Part shown: piece after piece, positions 59,173 through 64,000 of the stretch
Layout: each line of letters opens with the position of its first letter
Numbering within the stretch: position 1 is the stretch's first letter
Assembly: GCF_020921035.1 (NCBI RefSeq)
Contig: NC_063154.1
Location: 5,394,001-5,458,000 of the forward strand
Origin: Rhodamnia argentea
Taxonomy: Eukaryota; Streptophyta; Magnoliopsida; Myrtales; Myrtaceae
Length of the DNA: 64,000 bases
Direction of reading: 5' to 3'
Translations under genes and position numbers: made by a program
The notes under the pieces: generated by a model
Told to the model about the DNA's origin: nothing
Databases searched by the model: none
The model's input: the letters and a program-made list of their open reading frames with translations, nothing else

Positions 59173-62100
59173 TCACTCGTCATCATTGAAGGTCGTTTTC
59201 TTCCCTGCAATGTCGCCGGAAAACAACTTTTATTAGACAGAAAGCAACAAAGAAAGCTCATTACGAAATAGACGACAGAACACAAATGTAACGTAAATAT
59301 TCTTGGGTTGGGACCATTTTAAGTGAGCGAACTACATTTTTGACTGATAAAAACTGATAGTTCTACCAAATAATCATAATGACATACCTGTGCCAGATGC
59401 TGCCATGCTTTGTCTATTAGGTGTCCCACGACCTCTGCCACCAAAGCGGCCACCTCCTCTGCCACCATCAAAACGGCCACCTCCTCTGCCACCACCATCA
59501 AAACGGCCACCACGTCTACCAGCAAAGCGACCTCCACCACCTCTTCCACCACTCCTTCCACCACTCCTTCCACCTCTGCCACCATCAAAGCCACCACCAC
59601 TGTCACCTCTCGGCCTTGCCTCGTCCACTGAGAGTGGATATCCACCAAGTTCAGTCCCATGAAGCTCTAACGCCTTGTTGAAACTATTGCTATCAGTAAA
59701 GTCAATGTAAGCAAACCTGCAAAAGATCATGTAAAAATCAATATTCGAACATCAAAGACAAACCATTGAGTTTTTTAATTTTTTATCAAACGAGAATTAA
59801 GCAAGTCTATAAACCAAGACTCCATATGTTTCGTGAAAAATGAACAATCTGGAAAATATTTTTCTAAAAATGATTGCTTATGTTCATCAAGGACAATAAT
59901 TTATGTCTAAATATTTTTCTGTACAATGAAAATACTTTTCGTTCATTCATTTCTACAAGCATTACAAGCAATCATTTTTATGACCCAAAACAAAACCAAT
60001 CAATTTAGGAAATGTCTTTTAACTCATTTATTTTTCGCGAAACAACCGCACCCTAGGAACATTTTCCTTTTTGCAATCAATTTAAGGATACATACCCTTT
60101 GGGTTCGCCAGAATCATAATCCCTAGGAATTGAGATTCTTGAAATGTCGCCACAAGTCCCAAAAAGCTCACTCAAGGAGCTTCTTAACTGGCATTCAGAA
60201 GGGACAAGATTTTTAGAACCCAGAATCAAACAATCACCCTATTCATCAGAAGGGAGAATAATTTTAGTACCTGCTCCTCTCCAAGGGACTTGTCAAGACC
60301 CTTCACAAAAGCAGTTTGGACCTCACCCCTTTCTCCCTTTTGCGATGAGAAGTTGCCTTTGCTGCAAATTAAATTATCATAAGACCTAGTGGTTTACTGC
60401 TACGGAATATTTATTCAAAGTTAAATTAGAAACTTACCCGCTATGTGGAGTATAAGCCCCCCTTTCGTGTGCCAAACTTATTCTCAACTGACGATCACCA
60501 AGAGACTCTCCATTGTATTCAACAGCCTGAAATGGAAGTCAATTATTTGAATCTATAGAACCCAAACTACCAAAACACCTAGACACACAGGTACGCCAAT
60601 GAAATTCATCATTCATTTCGCCATCCGTGAGCAGCTACAACGATTACAGGAAAAGCTTCAACACCTAAGTACATGATATAGGAGAAAAGCACCACCAGAT
60701 TCAAATAATATTTTACTCAAGCCGCAAGCTTGCTGATTTTATTAGTAATTAGGCCTATCAAAACGACAGATTACCTTTTGTGCTGCTTCAGCTGTGGTAA
60801 ACTCAACATGACAAAACCCCTTAAACCTATCATCAGCGTCAACAGCCAAGCGTACATCCTGAATTTCACCAGCAGCTTGGAAGAAATTCTCCCTGCAAAA
60901 TGAAATTTATCAGTTGATAATACATGACCAAGCTTCATAGTCAAAGAAGCAACACTTACACATCAGCTTTTTCAACTGAGTAGGGCAGGTTACCAACAAA
61001 GACAGTCTTTGAGCCCATACTTTGAGGTGTAATGGGCGTTTTGGGCTGCAGTGAGAATTGACATGAGTATAAATTATTAAAAAGCTGATGACAGGTAGTC
61101 GACAAACAGGAGCTAAGGACAGGACAAGCAGCGGCAATAGGAGTCATACGGCTTTTTTCTCTGACATTGGAACTTCTTTTGCTGAAGGAGAAGCATCTAC
61201 CATATCTGCATCAGCATCCTGTAAAAATATATTTGAAGTGCAAAACGACCTCATATTAGAAGATTCCCACTTCAATGAAGTGAGAAAATTTAAATGATAC
61301 TACATTCAAAAAGTAGCACGAGAATTATCTCTCTCACGATGGAAATGCATCATAGCCAACCACACCAGCACACAAACCAATTTGTTCTCTTCGGGACAAG
61401 CTGATAAGCTTGCTCGCTCTCTCTCTCTCTCTCTTCCTTCGCCCCCCCAAAAACAAAAAAAGTTGAAATATCCAATACAGCAAGCAAGTAATCATTCCCC
61501 TATGGGCCTCAGAGTCCATGCATCCCATGATGAAAACTCAGGAGTAGACAAATGACCATATATTACTGTTCCCAACACCATCCTTTCCTAACTTTCCTGC
61601 ATGCATTCATCCAGCAAACTGACCGAACTCGGGGAACAAGTAGAAAAGTGGTAAGAGTGGCCATTTAACATATGCTTTCCACAGAATCCACTGACCCACA
61701 ATGAATCAATGATCATTAAACATGCATGTCCCATAAAATTTACCTTCTTTAATGTCTTCTTGGGCTCATCATCTGAGCTGTCATCAGTGGTTTCTTCGTC
61801 ACTGCTGCTTTCATTTTTACTAACTTTTCCGTTTGACTTGTTCACAGGCGTCTTGGGCTGAAAAAAAAAAGAAGGGGAAAGAACGAATGTCATTGACCAA
61901 TATGATAAAGGGACATCCAAGCAACAAAAACACGGGAGAGATGGAAATGCTATGTGCCAACCTTTTTCTTTTGTGGCTCTTCATCACTCTCCTCTGAACT
62001 ATCATCCTCCTCACTGTCGCTTTCATCAACATCCATCTTTACCTACAGCACCAAGCACCAACCGCACAGCCTCAGTGGTAGCGCAGTGACATCAATCAAC

Positions 62101-63995
62101 TCTTTAGGTGCCAAGACACAATCAGTTCGTTAATTTTTTTTTCCTTATTCTTGTAGATTTAAAGAGCATCGACATAGTAACACCCTTTCCAACCAGCTCG
62201 ATATCAGCATCACAACAAGAGAACTCTCAGAACTTATTGACCCGCAATTGATAATTTTATAACGTAGACAACTACCTTCCACCATGGATGGAACATGGTT
62301 AATTCATTGAAACTCCATCACACCACCATGGACAGTAACAATTTTAAACCAGTCCACCCCCCACCCTAAAGAAAAACCAATTCCTCTTCAAGAATAGAAA
62401 ACCCACCCCAAAACCAAAAGAGAAGAACAATAAACAAAGAAGCACAAGTGAAAGACAGAAGAGAGATAACTATAAAGCAAAACTTTAGATCTAACATTGT
62501 AACCCAATTGTATAGCATGCAATGTGAAGATAAACAAAATAAACCTGCTGGGTCTGCTTTGTTTGAGCTGTGGCACGTGGCCTCTTAGCTGAAACATCCA
62601 TAGCATTCTTAGGTGGACCCTGTAAAATATGAAAAAAGAAAAGGAATAAGGACAGATACGAGCAAGTTCAGAGAAGGGATCCAATTGCAAAAGACCGCAC
62701 TAAAATAGATAGAAGTTGCACAACACACAGAAGTTTGCAAGCATCTACAGAAAACAAACTGATGCATACTCCATAAGAGAAAAATAGTGGCAACCATGGC
62801 AAAACGAACTCGATGCATGCTCCATAAGAGAAAAAATAATGGCAACCATCGCTAATCAAACTCAATTGTCGATATTTATCACAAATCAATTATCAGCAAA
62901 AGGGAAGAAATAAAAGTAAAATTGTGTGTCCAAAACACAACAAAACTGATTAGGTGCAACACAAGCCAATACAAAATCAAATCTGTAGAGCAATCTGTTG
63001 AAAACCTACATGCATGAATGCATGCAATATCAGTCAGGATACACGAAATCACTAAAATATGAGACGTCAAATTAGCAAAATGACATTCAAGGTTGTTGCA
63101 CAAACCAAAACTTGGGGACCAACAATTAAAACCTAAGGAGTTTCGCAAATCATCTGCACTGAATAAATACAAGCCACTCACATCATCATCTGAACTGCTG
63201 TCTGACTCGTCTTCAGAACCGCTCTCACTCGATTCCGGTTTTGCTACACTGCTAGCTGGTTTTTTAACACTGTTCTTAGCAACAACTTCCTGCATAAGCG
63301 CAAAATTGTCATTTGCACAAGAATTCCCTTAAATACACAACATAGAAAACCACGGTAAGATTGAGAAAGTACAGAGAACAGACCTCCACCTCTTCCTCTG
63401 ATTCACCCTCTTCCTCTGATTCACTATCTGAGGATTCTACTTTCTTTTTAGGAAGTGCAGGAATTGGTTTCTTGGCACTTTCATCCTGTGCGTCCTGTGC
63501 CCAAGGCACATGTTTATAAGAGTAAACACGATCACCAGCAAAGAGTACTAATAATCTAATAATCGATCTGGAATTATGGTTCTGGAGCACCAAAAGTGTA
63601 CTCTCGGGACACAACCCAGAATAAAATAGATGGTTAAAATTCAATACAGAAATAAAGTCTAGCATACTTACATCTTCCTCGTCTTCCTCATCTGAATCAG
63701 TGTTTTCCTCATCGGAACTATCGGTAGATTCATCCTTCTTTGGAAGAGTGACTGAACCATTCTTTGCTCCCGCCACAGGCTGCTTTTGCTGGACTTTTCC
63801 TTTACTTTTTTCCTGAAAAATTATAATCAAGATACATTACAATTTGTTCTATTTCATTAAAATCGAAATATTAGAGCAATTAGTACTAGCTGTCCTCACA
63901 GTTTCCTCATCCGAAGAGCTATCGGATTCTGATTCATCACTTGACGATTCCTTTACAACAGCTTTCTTCTGTTGTGCAGGCTTGCCAGCAACTTT
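59173..63995 (-). CDS. NUC1: Nucleolin (acidic region, two RRMs, RGG tail), N-terminus beyond the window
   Basis: Nucleolar protein for rDNA chromatin and pre-rRNA processing. Fifteen exons in view: 63900-63995, 63672-63812, 63384-63494 (or 63485), 63182-63289, 62545-62619, 61962-62042, 61744-61857, 61150-61218, 60960-61045, 60775-60892, 60438-60526, 60271-60361, 60096-60187, 59388-59716 and 59173-59204. They encode about 543 residues to the TGA. First come Lys blocks alternating with Ser/Asp/Glu runs (ESSSDESESDSSSDEE, KKVESSDSESEEEGESEEE, NESSSDEETTDDSSDD), then a basic KRPRATAQ stretch. RRM1 begins SKTVFVGNLPYSVEKADV and has GFCHVEFTTAEAA; RRM2 begins TAFVKGLDKSLGEEQ and has GFAYIDFTDSN. 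An RGG/FDGGRGG tail ends in GKKTTFNDDE. All phases close. The rest of the acidic N-terminus lies past 64000. Confidence 0.94.
59827..60049. repeat. Short MITE in a nucleolin intron
   Basis: Left end GTTTCGTGAAAAATGAAC and right end, as reverse complement, GTTTCGCGAAAAATAAATG form terminal inverted repeats, with internal mirrored 'aaaaatgattgctt'. It lies in the intron between the two exons that encode RRM2. Related sequence is seen at 13290-13465, 24790-25040 and possibly 26840-26990. Confidence 0.65.
61414..61460. repeat. (CT)n and homopolymer run in a nucleolin intron
   Basis: A (CT)n stretch is followed by a C run and an A run (near 61441-61460), in the intron between 61218 and 61744. Confidence 0.8.
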
Positions 63996-64000
63996 CTACA

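Noticed and set aside
59390-59681. Three plus-strand frames of 73-90 residues rich in Pro, Ser/Thr or His
   Set aside because: Antisense shadows of the nucleolin RGG-coding repeats.

Overview
The window is nuclear DNA of a flowering plant. Genes have GT-AG introns at eudicot spacing, the products are plant families (CYP86B1, SCPL34-type carboxypeptidase, NIC2-type nicotinamidase, mitochondrial ClpP2), intergenic DNA is full of AT-rich Mutator-like MITEs, and a degraded copy of the plastid 16S rRNA leader is present. A woody rosid, perhaps Myrtales, is my guess; nothing here fixes the species.

Layout, left to right. 1-6400: a possible 3' gene tail, then the U5 snRNP protein Dim1/YLS8 (minus) with two intact copies of its first coding exon, then AT-rich repeats. 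6.4-10.9 kb: an isochorismatase-fold nicotinamidase whose last 17 codons and 3' flank are amplified into a five-unit minisatellite, followed by an eight-exon serine carboxypeptidase (minus). 11-18 kb: gene relics, foldback repeats and plastid-derived DNA. 18.3-20.2 kb: CYP86B1-type P450 (plus). 20.3-34.9 kb: a 14.6-kb stretch without a supportable gene, with MITEs, LTR fossils and a 235-bp tandem array. 35-36.2 kb: an uncharacterised lysine-rich C-terminal membrane protein (plus). 39.6-41.8 kb: ribosomal protein eL42 with a repeat-built promoter (plus). 43.7-46.2 kb: ClpP2 (plus). 47 kb: an orphan PPR tail. 48.1-50.4 kb: exosome subunit RRP42 (minus). 53-56.6 kb: protein N-terminal asparagine amidohydrolase (minus). 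57-58 kb: a MITE nested in an older element. 59.2-64 kb: nucleolin (minus), whose N-terminus lies beyond the right edge.

For the multi-exon genes I worked out exon boundaries by hand. Phases close exactly, and predicted lengths match what I remember of the families (Dim1 142, eL42 105, RRP42 286, NTAN1 349, SCPL 481, ClpP2 253, P450 544-558 residues). The genes are mostly housekeeping functions (splicing, ribosome, rRNA processing, exosome, N-degron, mitochondrial proteolysis) and do not form one pathway. The order nicotinamidase - SCPL34 - CYP86B1 - membrane protein - ClpP2 matches, as I recall it, the Arabidopsis block At5g23230 down to At5g23140, so this part is conserved microsynteny.

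I see no CRISPR array, operon-like cassette or clear new multi-gene system. The most unusual items are the duplicated Dim1 first exon, the frame-preserving minisatellite at the nicotinamidase stop codon, the site-II-bearing tandem repeats in the eL42 promoter, and the run of phase 0-0 acidic exons in nucleolin.
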